Origin: JBBWZH01 sp035544115
GTDB lineage: Bacteria > Actinomycetota > Actinomycetes > Mycobacteriales > CADCTP01
Direction of reading: 5' to 3'
Assembly: GCA_963714145.1 (NCBI GenBank)
Contig: OY970235.1
Location: 558,001 to 622,000 of the forward strand
DNA length: 64,000 bases
Positions 41,832 through 50,566 of this stretch are shown here, piece after piece; the first letter of the stretch is position 1, and the number at the start of each line of letters is the position of its first letter. The notes under the pieces were generated by a model. The model was not told where the DNA came from and searched no databases. It saw nothing but the letters and a program-made list of their open reading frames with translations. The translations under genes and the position numbers were made by a program.

Positions 41832-44282
41832 ATGCCCAGCCGCGCCGGTAGCTCGACCCGCTCGCGCGGTGGGTCGTCGGTGCGCCGGCGCCGGTCCGGC
41901 GCCGGGCCGATCGCGCCGCTGGGCCGGGCGATCGCCTGGTGCTGGTCGGTGCTGGCCCGCGGCGCCGGCGGAGCGGCCCGGGCGTTCGGCCGGCAGGCCG
42001 CGACCGCCCGGCTCGACCCGGCGCACCGGCGGGACGGGCTGGGCCTGGCCACCCTCGGCTTGGCGCTGATCGTCGCGGTCGGGGTCTGGTGGCACGGCGC
42101 CGGCCCGGTCGGCGGCCTGATCGACCGGCGGCTGCACGCGTTGGTCGGCACCCCGGCGGCGGTGCTGCCGCTGCTGCTCGCCGCGACCGGCGTGCACCTG
42201 CTGCGCCAGCTCCCGCAGCCGGAGGAGCGCGGCCGGGTGGCGATCGGCTGGATCGCCCTGGCGCTGGCCGTGCCCGGGCTGTTCCACCTGTTCGAGGGCT
42301 CGCCGGCGGACTCGGCCGGGCGGGCGTCCGCAGGCGGGCAGGTCGGCGTGCTGGCCGCCGGCCCGCTGGAGCGCGGGCTGACCACCGTGATCGCCGGCGT
42401 GCTGCTGGTGCTGCTCGGCGGGTTCGGGCTGCTGGTGGTCACCGCCACCCCGGTGAACAAGATCCCGGAGCGGCTCGGCCAGCTGCGCGACCGGCTGCTC
42501 CGCCGGCCCCCGGCCGTGGTCGCCGAGGCCGAGGACGAGGCCGAGCTGGACGAGATCCCGGTCGGGTTCGAGCCGCCGCCGCGACCGCGCCGTTCCCGCC
42601 GCCGGCCGGCCGGCGACCGGCCGGTGGACGACCAGCCGGTCGACATCCCGCTCGGCGACGCACCGGCGGGGGACGAGCCCGAGCCGGCCGAGGAGCCGCC
42701 CGCGCCGAAGGCCCGCCGGGCCCGCCGACCGGCGCCGGAGCCGGTCGAGGAGGCGGAGCCGGTCGAGCCGCCGCCGATCACCCGGCCGGTGCAGCTCAAG
42801 CTGTCCGGCGAGACCGGCGACTACACGCTGCCGTCGTCCACCCTGCTGGCCGGCGGCTCGGTCTCCAAGGCCCGCACCAAGGCCAACGACATCGTCATCG
42901 CCGCGCTCCAGCAGGTGTTCAGCGAGTTCGGGATCGACTGCGCGGTGACCGGCTTCACCCGCGGCCCGACCGTCACCCGGTACGAGGTGGAGCTCGGCCC
43001 GGGCGTCAAGGTGGAGCGGATCATCCAGCTGTCCCGCAACATCGCGTACGCGGTGAAGAGCGCGGACGTGCGGATCATCAGCCCGATCCCGGGCAAGAGC
43101 GCGGTCGGTGTGGAGATCCCGAACACCGACCGCGAGCTGGTCAGCCTCGGTGACGTGCTGCGCAGCCAGAACGCGATCCGGGACCACCACCCGATGATCG
43201 TCGGCCTGGGCAAGGACATCGAGGGCGGCTACGTGGTCGCCAACCTGGCCAAGATGCCGCACATCCTGATCGCCGGGGCGACCGGCGCCGGCAAGTCCAG
43301 CTGCATCAACGCGCTGATCACGTCGATCATGGTGCGGTCCACGCCGGACGAGGTGCGGCTGGTGCTGATCGACCCGAAGCGGGTCGAGCTGACCGCCTAC
43401 GAGGGCATCCCGCACCTGGTGTCACCGATCATCACGAGCCCGAAGAAGGCCGCCGACGCCCTGCAATGGGTGGTCCGCGAAATGGACATGCGGTACGAGG
43501 ACATGCAGGCCTCGTCCGTGCGGCACATCGACGACTTCAACCGCAAGGTGCGGGCCGGGCAGATCACCGCGCCGCCGGGCAGCGAGCGGGTCTACACGCC
43601 GTACCCGTACCTGCTGGTGATCGTGGACGAGCTGGCCGACCTGATGATGGTCGCGCCCCGGGACGTGGAGGACGCGGTCGTCCGGATCACCCAGCTGGCC
43701 CGGGCCGCCGGCATCCACCTGGTGCTGGCCACCCAGCGGCCCAGCGTGGACGTGGTGACCGGCCTGATCAAGGCCAACGTGCCGTCCCGGCTGGCGTTCT
43801 CCACCGCCAGCCTGGCCGACTCCCGGGTCATCCTGGACCAGCCCGGCGCGGAGAAGCTGATCGGCCAGGGCGACGGCCTGTTCCTGCCGATGGGCGCCAG
43901 CAAGCCGCAGCGCATCCAGGGCGCCTACGTGCCCGAGTCGGAGATCGCCTCGATCGTCGAGCACTGCAAGCAGCAACTGCAGCCGACCTACCGGGAGGAC
44001 GTGACCGCCCCGGCGGCCAGCAAGAAGGAAGTGGACGAGGACATCGGCGATGACCTCGACGTGCTGCTGCAGGCGGTCGAACTGGTCGTCTCCACCCAGT
44101 TCGGGTCCACCTCGATGCTGCAGCGCAAGCTGCGGGTCGGGTTCGCCAAGGCGGGCCGGCTGATGGACCTGATGGAGAGCCGCGGCATCGTCGGCCCGTC
44201 CGAGGGCTCCAAGGCCCGGGATGTGCTGATCAAGCCGGACGAGCTGCCCGGCCTGCTGATCGTCCTACGGGGCGAAGAATGA
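41832..44282 (+). CDS. ftsK: DNA translocase FtsK
   Basis: An 816-residue septal motor that pumps chromosomal DNA during division or sporulation. The N-terminal quarter has four membrane helices (LATLGLALIVAVGVWW, AVLPLLLAATGVHLL, VAIGWIALALAVPGLF, LTTVIAGVLLVLLGGFGLLV), followed by a Glu/Pro/Ala-rich linker. The motor has Walker A GATGAGKSS near residue 480, Walker B LLVIVDELADLMM and ATQRPSVDVVTG. The C-terminal gamma domain (FGSTSMLQRKLRVGFAKAGR, then LMESRGIVGPSEGSKARDVL) reads KOPS-type polarity sequences. The frame is open for 675 bases upstream, but the -10 element just before ATG 41832 sets the start. Confidence 0.96.
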   Translation: MPSRAGSSTRSRGGSSVRRRRSGAGPIAPLGRAIAWCWSVLARGAGGAARAFGRQAATARLDPAHRRDGLGLATLGLALIVAVGVWWHGAGPVGGLIDRRLHALVGTPAAVLPLLLAATGVHLLRQLPQPEERGRVAIGWIALALAVPGLFHLFEGSPADSAGRASAGGQVGVLAAGPLERGLTTVIAGVLLVLLGGFGLLVVTATPVNKIPERLGQLRDRLLRRPPAVVAEAEDEAELDEIPVGFEPPPRPRRSRRRPAGDRPVDDQPVDIPLGDAPAGDEPEPAEEPPAPKARRARRPAPEPVEEAEPVEPPPITRPVQLKLSGETGDYTLPSSTLLAGGSVSKARTKANDIVIAALQQVFSEFGIDCAVTGFTRGPTVTRYEVELGPGVKVERIIQLSRNIAYAVKSADVRIISPIPGKSAVGVEIPNTDRELVSLGDVLRSQNAIRDHHPMIVGLGKDIEGGYVVANLAKMPHILIAGATGAGKSSCINALITSIMVRSTPDEVRLVLIDPKRVELTAYEGIPHLVSPIITSPKKAADALQWVVREMDMRYEDMQASSVRHIDDFNRKVRAGQITAPPGSERVYTPYPYLLVIVDELADLMMVAPRDVEDAVVRITQLARAAGIHLVLATQRPSVDVVTGLIKANVPSRLAFSTASLADSRVILDQPGAEKLIGQGDGLFLPMGASKPQRIQGAYVPESEIASIVEHCKQQLQPTYREDVTAPAASKKEVDEDIGDDLDVLLQAVELVVSTQFGSTSMLQRKLRVGFAKAGRLMDLMESRGIVGPSEGSKARDVLIKPDELPGLLIVLRGEE

Positions 44283-44349
44283 CCGGCCCCGCCCCGGGCG
44301 GCGACCCGGGGACAGAGTGAGCGCAGCGGCGCCGCGAACCGGAGACACA

Positions 44350-44931
44350 GTGAGTGAAGTCCGCTGGCTGACGGCGGCGGACGAGGTGATCCGGGCCCAG
44401 GTGGTCCGGGTCGTCACCGCGGTCACCACCCAGGCCGGCGCGGTCGGCTGGACCGGCGTGCCGTCCGAGCCGGAGATCCTCGCCTGGCTGGACGAGATCC
44501 TGGCCGCGGCCGGGGCCGGGCTGGCCCGGTTCGCCGTGGTGCTGGTGGCCGGCCGGATCGAGGCACTGGGCCGCTGGGAGCGCTACCGCAAGGAGACCGT
44601 CGCGCGCAACGGGGACGTGCAGCAGGTGATGGTGCACCCGGCCGCCCGGGCCGGCGGGCTGGCCCGCACGCTGGTCACCGCCCTGGTGCGGGACGCCCGC
44701 GGGCACGGCGTCGAGGTGCTCACCCTGGACGTGCGGGGCAACAACCACGCCGCGATGGCGCTGTACGAGTCGTGCGGGTTCCAGGTCCGCGGCCGGCTGC
44801 CGGACTTCGTCGCGGTCGGCGACGAGCGGTGGGACCGGGTGATCTACTCGCAGGACCTGCGCCCGCCGGACGCAGCCCTACGGCGGCACGGCGCTAGGCC
44901 GATCGGTCCCGGCGCGTCGACGCTGCGTTGA
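44350..44931 (+). CDS. GNAT-family N-acetyltransferase
   Basis: A 193-residue acetyltransferase. The acetyl-CoA loop appears as VHPAARAGGLARTLVTALVR, with LTLDVRGNNHAAMALYESCG and FQVRGRLPDFVAVGDERWD after it, as in RimI-like small-molecule or protein acetyltransferases. GTG 44350 has GGAG five bases upstream and is preferred over the in-frame GTG 44317. It follows ftsK by 67 bases and probably shares its transcript. Substrate unknown. Confidence 0.9.
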   Translation: MSEVRWLTAADEVIRAQVVRVVTAVTTQAGAVGWTGVPSEPEILAWLDEILAAAGAGLARFAVVLVAGRIEALGRWERYRKETVARNGDVQQVMVHPAARAGGLARTLVTALVRDARGHGVEVLTLDVRGNNHAAMALYESCGFQVRGRLPDFVAVGDERWDRVIYSQDLRPPDAALRRHGARPIGPGASTLR

Positions 44932-44964
44932 CCATTCGATCTCAGCCGAACGTCCCGGTGGGCT

Positions 44965-44994
44965 TTGTCCGGACCCTCTCCGGCTGCCTAGACT
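44965..44994 (+). promoter_or_regulatory. Promoter of the rodZ-like gene
   Basis: TTGTCC (44965-44970), an 18-base spacer, and TAGACT (44989-44994) form a standard housekeeping-type promoter. Transcription would start near 45002, giving a leader of about 55 bases. The leader contains a small GCCC-CTGAA-GGGC hairpin (45037-45049) next to the start codon; AAGGG within it may be the ribosome binding site. Confidence 0.55.
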
Positions 44995-45057
44995 AGGAGC
45001 CGAACGATCCAGCCGGGCCAATACCTCCACCGCGACGCCCCTGAAGGGCCGCTTCTC

Positions 45058-45873
45058 TTGTCCGACGACGCCACTTCCCCCGGGCGCGGTACGCCCGCCC
45101 CGTCGGAATCCAGCCCAATCGGCTCAACGCTGGCCGCTGCCCGCCAAGCGCGTGGCATGTCGGTCGAGGATGTCGCTGCAGCCACCCGGATCCGGGCCAC
45201 GCTGGTGCGCAGCATCGAGGATGACGACTTCACCCACTGCGGCGGCGCAGCCTACGCCCGTGGCCACATCAAGTCGATCGCCGCCGTGGTCGGCGCCGAC
45301 GGTCCGGGCCTGGTGGCCAGCTACGACGCGCGGTTCGGCGACCCGACGCCGAAGCTGAACGCCGCCCCGCTGCCGACCTTCACCCCGCCGCCGGAGACCC
45401 GCCGGCCCACCGCGCGCTGGGCCTCGGTGGCGGTGGCCGTGCTGGCCGTGGCGGCCGTCTTCTTCGGGCTCAGCTGGGTGCTGGGGCGTGGCCAGGCGGG
45501 CACCAAGGTGACCGCCGAGCCCACCCCGACGGCCAGCCGGACCAGCGCCGCGCCGCCGACCACCGCGCCGGCCACCAGCACGCCGGCGCCGACCACCGCC
45601 AAACCCACCCCGAACGGCGTGACGCTGCAGATCCGGGCGTCCGCGGGCGACAGTTGGCTGCTGGTCACGGCCAGTTCCGGCAGCCCGGTGTACAGCGGCC
45701 TGCTCAGCAACGGCCAGCAGATGGAGTTCAAGGACGGCCGCTCGCTGACCGTCAAGTTCGGCAACTCCCGCGCGGTGACGCTGGCCCTGAACGGCGCGGA
45801 CGTCGGCGCCCCGAAGTGCCAGAGCATCGTCTGCACCGTCCAGTTCCTACCCCCCAAGGCGACAGCTGGGTGA
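45058..45873 (+). CDS. RodZ-like helix-turn-helix membrane protein (DUF4115)
   Basis: A 271-residue bitopic protein. The N-terminal HTH_25 domain covers residues about 20-90 (IGSTLAAARQARGMSVEDVA, then IKSIAAVVGADGPGLVASYD). A membrane helix lies near 120-145 (WASVAVAVLAVAAVFFGLSW), then a Thr/Pro/Ala linker and a C-terminal beta domain (ITLQ-type NGVTLQIRASAGDSWLLVTA, with GQQMEFKDGRSLTVKFGNSR). RodZ proteins link cell shape or wall synthesis to the cytoskeleton; in this lineage the role is less clear. The start is TTG 45058. It sits in the conserved ftsK-rimO-pgsA neighbourhood. Confidence 0.9.
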   Translation: MSDDATSPGRGTPAPSESSPIGSTLAAARQARGMSVEDVAAATRIRATLVRSIEDDDFTHCGGAAYARGHIKSIAAVVGADGPGLVASYDARFGDPTPKLNAAPLPTFTPPPETRRPTARWASVAVAVLAVAAVFFGLSWVLGRGQAGTKVTAEPTPTASRTSAAPPTTAPATSTPAPTTAKPTPNGVTLQIRASAGDSWLLVTASSGSPVYSGLLSNGQQMEFKDGRSLTVKFGNSRAVTLALNGADVGAPKCQSIVCTVQFLPPKATAG

Positions 45874-46037
45874 GGTCTGCTCGCGGAGAGCGCTCGCCGA
45901 ACTAGCGTCGCCTTGCATGCTGGCCGCGGGGGCCGGCGAGCGTTTGGTGGTGGCTGGTTGGGTGCACGGTGGTGGGGCGGTCGGGTGCAAGTACGGCCGG
46001 GGCGACCAGGACGAGTGGGGTAGCGGCGGCCCGCCGG

Positions 46038-46043
46038 TAGGCT
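46038..46043 (+). promoter_or_regulatory. -10 element (TAGGCT) of a probable leaderless rimO promoter
   Basis: TAGGCT, six bases, then the rimO GTG; no ribosome binding site is visible in between. Confidence 0.5.
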
Positions 46044-46049
46044 CGGCTG

Positions 46050-47486
46050 GTGCCGCCCCCCCTCCCGCAGCGTCGCGTGGCCCTGCTCACCCTCGGCTGT
46101 GCCCGCAATGAGGTCGATTCCGAGGAACTGGCCGGTCGGTTGACCGCCGACGGCTGGGCCCTGGCGGCGGCCGACGACGCCGACGTGCTGGTGGTGAACA
46201 CCTGCGGTTTCGTCGAGGCGGCCAAGAAGGACTCGGTGGACACGCTGCTGGCCGCCGCCGACACCGGCAAGAAGGTGGTGGCGGTCGGCTGTCTGGCCGA
46301 GCGGTACGGCGCGGAGCTCGCGGCCAGTCTGCCCGAGGCGGACGCGGTGCTCGGCTTCGACGCCTACGCCGAGATCGGCAACCGGCTGGACGACGTGCTG
46401 GCCGGCCGCCCGCTGACGCCGCACCAGCCGCAGGACCGGCGCACGCTGCTGCCGATCAGCCCGGTGGACCGGGGCGCGGCCGCGCCCGAGGTGGCCATCC
46501 CCGGGCACGCCTGGGGGCCGCGCTCGCCGCGCCGCCGGCTGGCCGACTCGCCGGTGGCGCCGCTGAAGCTGGCGTCCGGCTGCGACCGGCGCTGCACGTT
46601 CTGCGCGATCCCGTCGTTCCGCGGCTCGTTCGTCTCCCGCCCGGCGGCCGACGTGCTGGCCGAGGCGCACTGGCTGGCCGGCCAGGGCGTCCGCGAACTG
46701 GTGCTGGTCAGCGAGAACTCCACCTCGTACGGCAAGGACCTGGGCGACCTGCGGCTGCTGGAGGCGCTGCTGCCGGAGCTGGCCGCGGTCCCCGGCGTGG
46801 TCCGGGTCCGGGTGTCCTACCTGCAGCCGGCCGAGCTGCGCCCGTCCCTGCTGGCCGCGATCGCCGGCACCGCGGGGGTGGCCGCCTACTTCGACCTGTC
46901 CTTCCAGCACGCCAGCGAGCCGGTGCTGCGCCGGATGCGCCGGTTCGGCTCCACCGACCGGTTCCTGCGGATGCTCGCCGACGTCCGGGCGATCCGGCCC
47001 GACGCCGGCGCCCGGTCCAACGTCATCGTCGGCTTCCCCGGCGAGAGCAAGGCGGACGTGGCCGAGCTCGAGCGGTTCCTGACCGGCGCCCGGCTGGACG
47101 CGGTGGGCGTGTTCGGCTACTCCGACGAGGACGGCACCGAGGCCGCCGGCTACGACCGGAAGGTCCGCCGGGACGTGATCGGCCGCCGGGTGGAGCGGCT
47201 GACCCGGCTCGCCGAGGAGCTCACCGCGCAGCGCGCCGAGGACCGGGTCGGGGACACCGTCGAGGTGCTGATCGAGACGGTCGACCCGGCCGGAGCCGAG
47301 GGCCGGGCCGAGCACCAGGCGCCCGAGGTGGACGGCAGCACCACCGTGCACGGCGGCGCCGGCCTGCACCCGGGCGACCTGGTCCAGGCCCTGGTGACCG
47401 GCACCGAAGGGGTGGATCTGGTGGCCGAGTTCATCACCGTGCTCAGCCCGGCCGGCAAACCGGTGGCGCGGGCGGGAGCGCACTAG
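46050..47486 (+). CDS. rimO: Ribosomal protein S12 methylthiotransferase
   Basis: A 478-residue radical-SAM enzyme that methylthiolates an aspartate of S12. Its N-terminal UPF0004 domain has three cysteines (LGCARNEVDSE, VNTCGFVE, GCLAERY) for the auxiliary cluster. The radical SAM site is CDRRCTFCAIPSFRGSFVSR. A C-terminal TRAM domain starts near residue 400 (VGDTVEVLIETVDP). GTG 46050 gives the usual start. pgsA follows after three bases. Confidence 0.96.
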   Translation: MPPPLPQRRVALLTLGCARNEVDSEELAGRLTADGWALAAADDADVLVVNTCGFVEAAKKDSVDTLLAAADTGKKVVAVGCLAERYGAELAASLPEADAVLGFDAYAEIGNRLDDVLAGRPLTPHQPQDRRTLLPISPVDRGAAAPEVAIPGHAWGPRSPRRRLADSPVAPLKLASGCDRRCTFCAIPSFRGSFVSRPAADVLAEAHWLAGQGVRELVLVSENSTSYGKDLGDLRLLEALLPELAAVPGVVRVRVSYLQPAELRPSLLAAIAGTAGVAAYFDLSFQHASEPVLRRMRRFGSTDRFLRMLADVRAIRPDAGARSNVIVGFPGESKADVAELERFLTGARLDAVGVFGYSDEDGTEAAGYDRKVRRDVIGRRVERLTRLAEELTAQRAEDRVGDTVEVLIETVDPAGAEGRAEHQAPEVDGSTTVHGGAGLHPGDLVQALVTGTEGVDLVAEFITVLSPAGKPVARAGAH

Positions 47487-47489
47487 ACC

Positions 47490-48374
47490 GTGAGCAACCT
47501 CGTTCCCGACCCGGCCGCCATGCCGCCCCAGACGGCGCGGCTGCTGAACGTCGCGAACGGGATCACCGTGCTCCGGCTGCTGCTCGTCCCGGTGTTCGCG
47601 GCGGCGCTGCTGCACGCGGACGGCAACGCCACCGGCTGGCGCATCCTGGCCACCGTGATCTTCGCGGTGGCTTCGATCACCGACCGGATCGACGGCGACC
47701 TGGCCCGCCGCCGTGGCCTGGTCACCGAGTTCGGCAAGCTGGCCGACCCGATCGCGGACAAGGCGCTGACCGGCACGGCGCTGGTCGGGCTGTCCTCGCT
47801 GGGGCTGCTGCCGTGGTGGGTGACGGTGGTCATCCTGGTCCGCGAGATCGGCGTGACCCTGCTGCGGTTCTGGGTGATCCGGCACGGGGTGCTGCCGGCC
47901 AGCCGCGGTGGCAAGCTCAAGACCCTGGTGCAGGCGGTCGCCATCGGCCTGTACGTGCTCCCGCTCTCCGACTGGCTGGCTACCCTCGCCGCGATCGCGA
48001 TGGGCGCGGCCGTGCTGCTCACGGTCGCCACCGGCGTCGACTACGTCGCCCGCGCGCTCACCCTGCGCCGGACCAGCGCCCGGGCGGTGCGCAAGCGCCA
48101 GGCCCGACTGGACCGCCTGGCCGGCCCGACCCACCCGGCAGACCCAGGCCACCCGGCGGGCCCGGGCCACCCGGCGGAGCTGGACCACCCGGCGGAGCTG
48201 GACCACCCGGTGAGTCCAGGCCGGCCGGCCGGCGCCGGCCGGGCGATGGGCCAGCGGAGCTCGGTCGGCCCGCCGGTCCCGCCCGCCGTACCGCCGGCTC
48301 CCGCTCCGGACCCTCAGCCCGGCCCACCTCCCGGCACTCCCATGCCGGACGACCGATCGGTACCCAGCCCATGA
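47490..48374 (+). CDS. pgsA: CDP-diacylglycerol-glycerol-3-phosphate 3-phosphatidyltransferase
   Basis: Makes phosphatidylglycerol phosphate, precursor of anionic phospholipids and cardiolipin. The CDP-alcohol motif reads DGDLARRRGLVTEFGKLADPIAD (split as DGDLARRRG and GKLADPIAD), with all aspartates. Membrane helices start at LNVANGITVLRLLLVPVFAA. The core ends near residue 205. The last 90 residues are an unusual Pro/Gly/Ala tail with HPAELD and HPAGPG repeats, absent from typical PgsA. Its stop overlaps the cinA ATG. Confidence 0.94.
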   Translation: MSNLVPDPAAMPPQTARLLNVANGITVLRLLLVPVFAAALLHADGNATGWRILATVIFAVASITDRIDGDLARRRGLVTEFGKLADPIADKALTGTALVGLSSLGLLPWWVTVVILVREIGVTLLRFWVIRHGVLPASRGGKLKTLVQAVAIGLYVLPLSDWLATLAAIAMGAAVLLTVATGVDYVARALTLRRTSARAVRKRQARLDRLAGPTHPADPGHPAGPGHPAELDHPAELDHPVSPGRPAGAGRAMGQRSSVGPPVPPAVPPAPAPDPQPGPPPGTPMPDDRSVPSP

Positions 48375-48979
48375 CCGCTGCCCCCGTCCCGCCCGTCCCC
48401 GGTTCGGCCGCGCGGCCGACCAGCGGCTCGGCCGCGCAGCCGACCGGCGCCCGGCCCGGTCCGGACGCCGGGCCGGTGATCGATCCGGCGGAGGTGCACG
48501 CGCTGCTGCGGGCGCGCGGCGAGACCGTCGCCGTGGCCGAGTCGCTGACCGGCGGGCTGCTGGCCGCCGCGCTGACCGACACGCCCGGGGCGAGCGCGAC
48601 CTTCCGCGGCGGTCTGGTGGTCTACGCCACCGATCTCAAGGCGAAGCTGGCCGGGGTGCCGGCGCCGCTGCTGCAGGCGCAGGGCGCGGTCAGTCCGGAC
48701 GTGGCGGCCGCGCTGGCCGGCGGCGTCCGGGACCGGCTGGGGGCCACGTACGGCCTCGGGCTGACCGGCGTGGCCGGCCCGGATGCGCAGGACGGGGTGC
48801 CGGTCGGCACCGTCTACCTGGGCCTCGCGGCGCCCCAGGGCGGGCAGGTGCACAAGCTCGAACTGGCTGGTGACCGGGCCGCGGTCCGGGCTGCGGCGGT
48901 CGCCGCGGCGCTCGCGCTGCTGGCCACCGGCATCGCCGCCACGGAGGTTTCCGGAGCGGGTCGGGAATCGTCGCGCTGA
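48371..48979 (+). CDS. CinA C-terminal family nicotinamide-nucleotide amidohydrolase
   Basis: A 202-residue stand-alone CinA-C domain (PncC type) that deamidates NMN for NAD recycling. Family motifs: VAVAESLTGGLLAAALTDTP, GLVVYATDLKAKLAGV and YGLGLTGVAGPDAQDGVPVG. A Pro/Ala-rich stretch of about 40 residues precedes the domain. ATG 48371 overlaps the pgsA stop as ATGA. The N-terminal MoCF domain of full-length CinA is absent, as usual in actinobacteria. Confidence 0.93.
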   Translation: MTAAPVPPVPGSAARPTSGSAAQPTGARPGPDAGPVIDPAEVHALLRARGETVAVAESLTGGLLAAALTDTPGASATFRGGLVVYATDLKAKLAGVPAPLLQAQGAVSPDVAAALAGGVRDRLGATYGLGLTGVAGPDAQDGVPVGTVYLGLAAPQGGQVHKLELAGDRAAVRAAAVAAALALLATGIAATEVSGAGRESSR

Positions 48980-48990
48980 TTACACCGTTT

Positions 48991-49001
48991 CGCTATCGGC
49001 G
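48991..49001. promoter_or_regulatory. Candidate ClgR box CGC-N5-GCG upstream of clgR
   Basis: CGCTATCGGCG lies 80 bases before the clgR ATG. On the reverse strand it reads CGCCGATAGCG and, with flanks, fits 17 of 18 positions of the ClgR consensus I recall from Corynebacterium (WNNWCGCYNANRGCGWWS). ClgR is known to activate its own gene. The core alone is common in such GC-rich DNA, so position and flanks carry the argument. Confidence 0.5.
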
Positions 49002-49080
49002 TAGAGCATTCCGACCGCTCTACCACCGCCGTATTCACGAGGTACGGTGGCGTGACGACGAGCCAGGAAGGGGTGCGCCG

Positions 49081-49773
49081 ATGACCCTGCTCCGCCGGGT
49101 GTTGGGCGAGGCGCTGCGCGGGCAGCGGCTCCGCCAGCGACGCACCCTCCGCGAAGTGTCTGGTGCCGCCCGGGTCAGCCTGGGCTACTTGTCCGAAGTG
49201 GAGCGCGGCCAGAAGGAGGCATCGTCCGAGCTGCTTGCGTCGATCTGTGACGCGCTGGACGTGCGCCTGTCCGATCTGCTGCGCGAAGTCAGCGACACGA
49301 TGCGGCGCACCGAACGCGCCGGCGAGCTGGCCCGGGTGCCCACCCGGACGCTGGTTCCGGCCGGCGTCGGCGCGGGCCGCCAGGTGCCGCCGGCCCGCCG
49401 GGGCAGCGACGGGGCGCCGTTCGAGGAGGCGTTCCGGGGCGACCGGGAGTCGACGGCCGAGGTTCCGGCCAGCACCGAGCGCGAGCCGGCCCGGGTGCCG
49501 GCCGTGGTCGACCTGGTCGAGGTGCCGGTGCCGACGCAGCCCGAGCCGAAGGTGGCTGCCGAGCCGGCCGAGCTGGTGCCGGCCCGGTTCGCGGCGTTCG
49601 GCCGCGATGGCGCCCAGCTGGACGGCCTGGAGCTGGCCCAGCTGGACGACGAGGACGATCTCGGCGAGGTCGAGGTGCTGCTCGGGTTGACCGACCTGCT
49701 GTGCCACCCGGGCGGCGGCTTCGGCCCGATGCGGGGCGAGCTGGCCGGCGCCGGCGCCGGCGTAGTCGCCTGA
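49081..49773 (+). CDS. clgR: ClgR-type XRE-family transcriptional regulator
   Basis: A 230-residue activator of protease and envelope-stress genes. The HTH domain covers residues about 5-75 (LGEALRGQRLRQRRTLREVS, GYLSEVERGQKEASSELLAS), very close to ClgR proteins. The rest is Arg/Pro/Glu-rich and longer than in Mycobacterium (about 110 residues in all there), ending with acidic sequence. ATG 49081 follows AGGAAGG. In M. tuberculosis clgR is directly followed by pspA and pspM; here four genes lie between. A strong terminator follows. Confidence 0.92.
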   Translation: MTLLRRVLGEALRGQRLRQRRTLREVSGAARVSLGYLSEVERGQKEASSELLASICDALDVRLSDLLREVSDTMRRTERAGELARVPTRTLVPAGVGAGRQVPPARRGSDGAPFEEAFRGDRESTAEVPASTEREPARVPAVVDLVEVPVPTQPEPKVAAEPAELVPARFAAFGRDGAQLDGLELAQLDDEDDLGEVEVLLGLTDLLCHPGGGFGPMRGELAGAGAGVVA

Positions 49774-49791
49774 TCAACGTCCAGCTCATCA

Positions 49792-49822
49792 ACCGAACCG
49801 GGCACTTAGTGCCCGGTTCGGT
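49792..49822 (+). terminator. Terminator of the clgR transcript
   Basis: A perfect 14-bp stem (CCGAACCGGGCAC at 49793-49805 with GTGCCCGGTTCGG at 49809-49821, plus an A-T pair outside) and a three-base loop, 19 bases behind the stop. TGTGTCTT follows. Confidence 0.9.
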
Positions 49823-49876
49823 GTGTCTTCGGAATGTCGCTTGACGCGCCGCCGTCCCGATGGCAGGAAGTGAGCC

Positions 49877-50566
49877 GTGCAGGAGGCGCGGGATCCGCTC
49901 ATCGAGCATCTGATCCGCTCGACGGTGCCCTCGGCGGTGTCGGCGCTGCCGCAGCGGGCCGGCGGCACCCGGTCCCGGGCCGGCAACGCGATGGCCCGCA
50001 CCCGCGGCGGCCTGCTCGACGGGGCGCTGCGCGCGGTGGCCAAGCACGGCACCCGGCGGACCACGATGCACGACATCGCGATGCTCGCCGGGGTGGCCAA
50101 GGCCACCCTCTACAACCACTTCCGCACCAAGGACGACGTCTGGTCGGCGCTGGTCGAGGCGGAGGTGCAGAGCATCGCGGCCGAGTGCGCCGACCAGACG
50201 CTGGTGGACGCGCTGACCCATGCGGCGCTGCGGCTGTCCGGCCACCAGGCGCTGCGGCACGTGGCGGAGACCGAGCCGGCGGCGCTGGCCGGGCTGCTGG
50301 TGCGCCGGCCGCAGGCGGCCGGCTGGCGGGCGGCCGAGGCGGCGGTGGGCGAGCGGCTGACCGCGGCCGGCCGGTCCGGCGCCGACCTGGTGCTGCGCTG
50401 GCTGTCCAGCTACCTGGCCACCCCGGCCCAGCCGGACGCGGTCCGGGCCGCCGCCGAGGCGCTGGTCCGGGGCCTGCCGGTGAACCCGCAGAGCCAGCCG
50501 CCGGCCGAGCCGGCCCGGTCGATATCGTCCGCTGACGGCGAAACCCGACCGGAGGTACCGCGATGA
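49877..50566 (+). CDS. TetR-family transcriptional regulator
   Basis: A 229-residue repressor. The DNA-binding domain (LLDGALRAVAKHGTRRTTMH, then IAMLAGVAKATLYNHFRTKD) is unusually preceded by about 40 residues. The C-terminal ligand domain is Ala/Leu-rich with no recognisable subfamily. GTG 49877 is used. The stop overlaps the SnoaL-like ATG, so the pair is co-expressed, and the small protein may belong to the same response. Confidence 0.9.
   Translation: MQEARDPLIEHLIRSTVPSAVSALPQRAGGTRSRAGNAMARTRGGLLDGALRAVAKHGTRRTTMHDIAMLAGVAKATLYNHFRTKDDVWSALVEAEVQSIAAECADQTLVDALTHAALRLSGHQALRHVAETEPAALAGLLVRRPQAAGWRAAEAAVGERLTAAGRSGADLVLRWLSSYLATPAQPDAVRAAAEALVRGLPVNPQSQPPAEPARSISSADGETRPEVPR

Noticed and set aside
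45321..48206. A 961-codon minus-strand frame opposite rodZ-like, rimO and pgsA
   Set aside because: Shadow of three clear genes; low-complexity translation.
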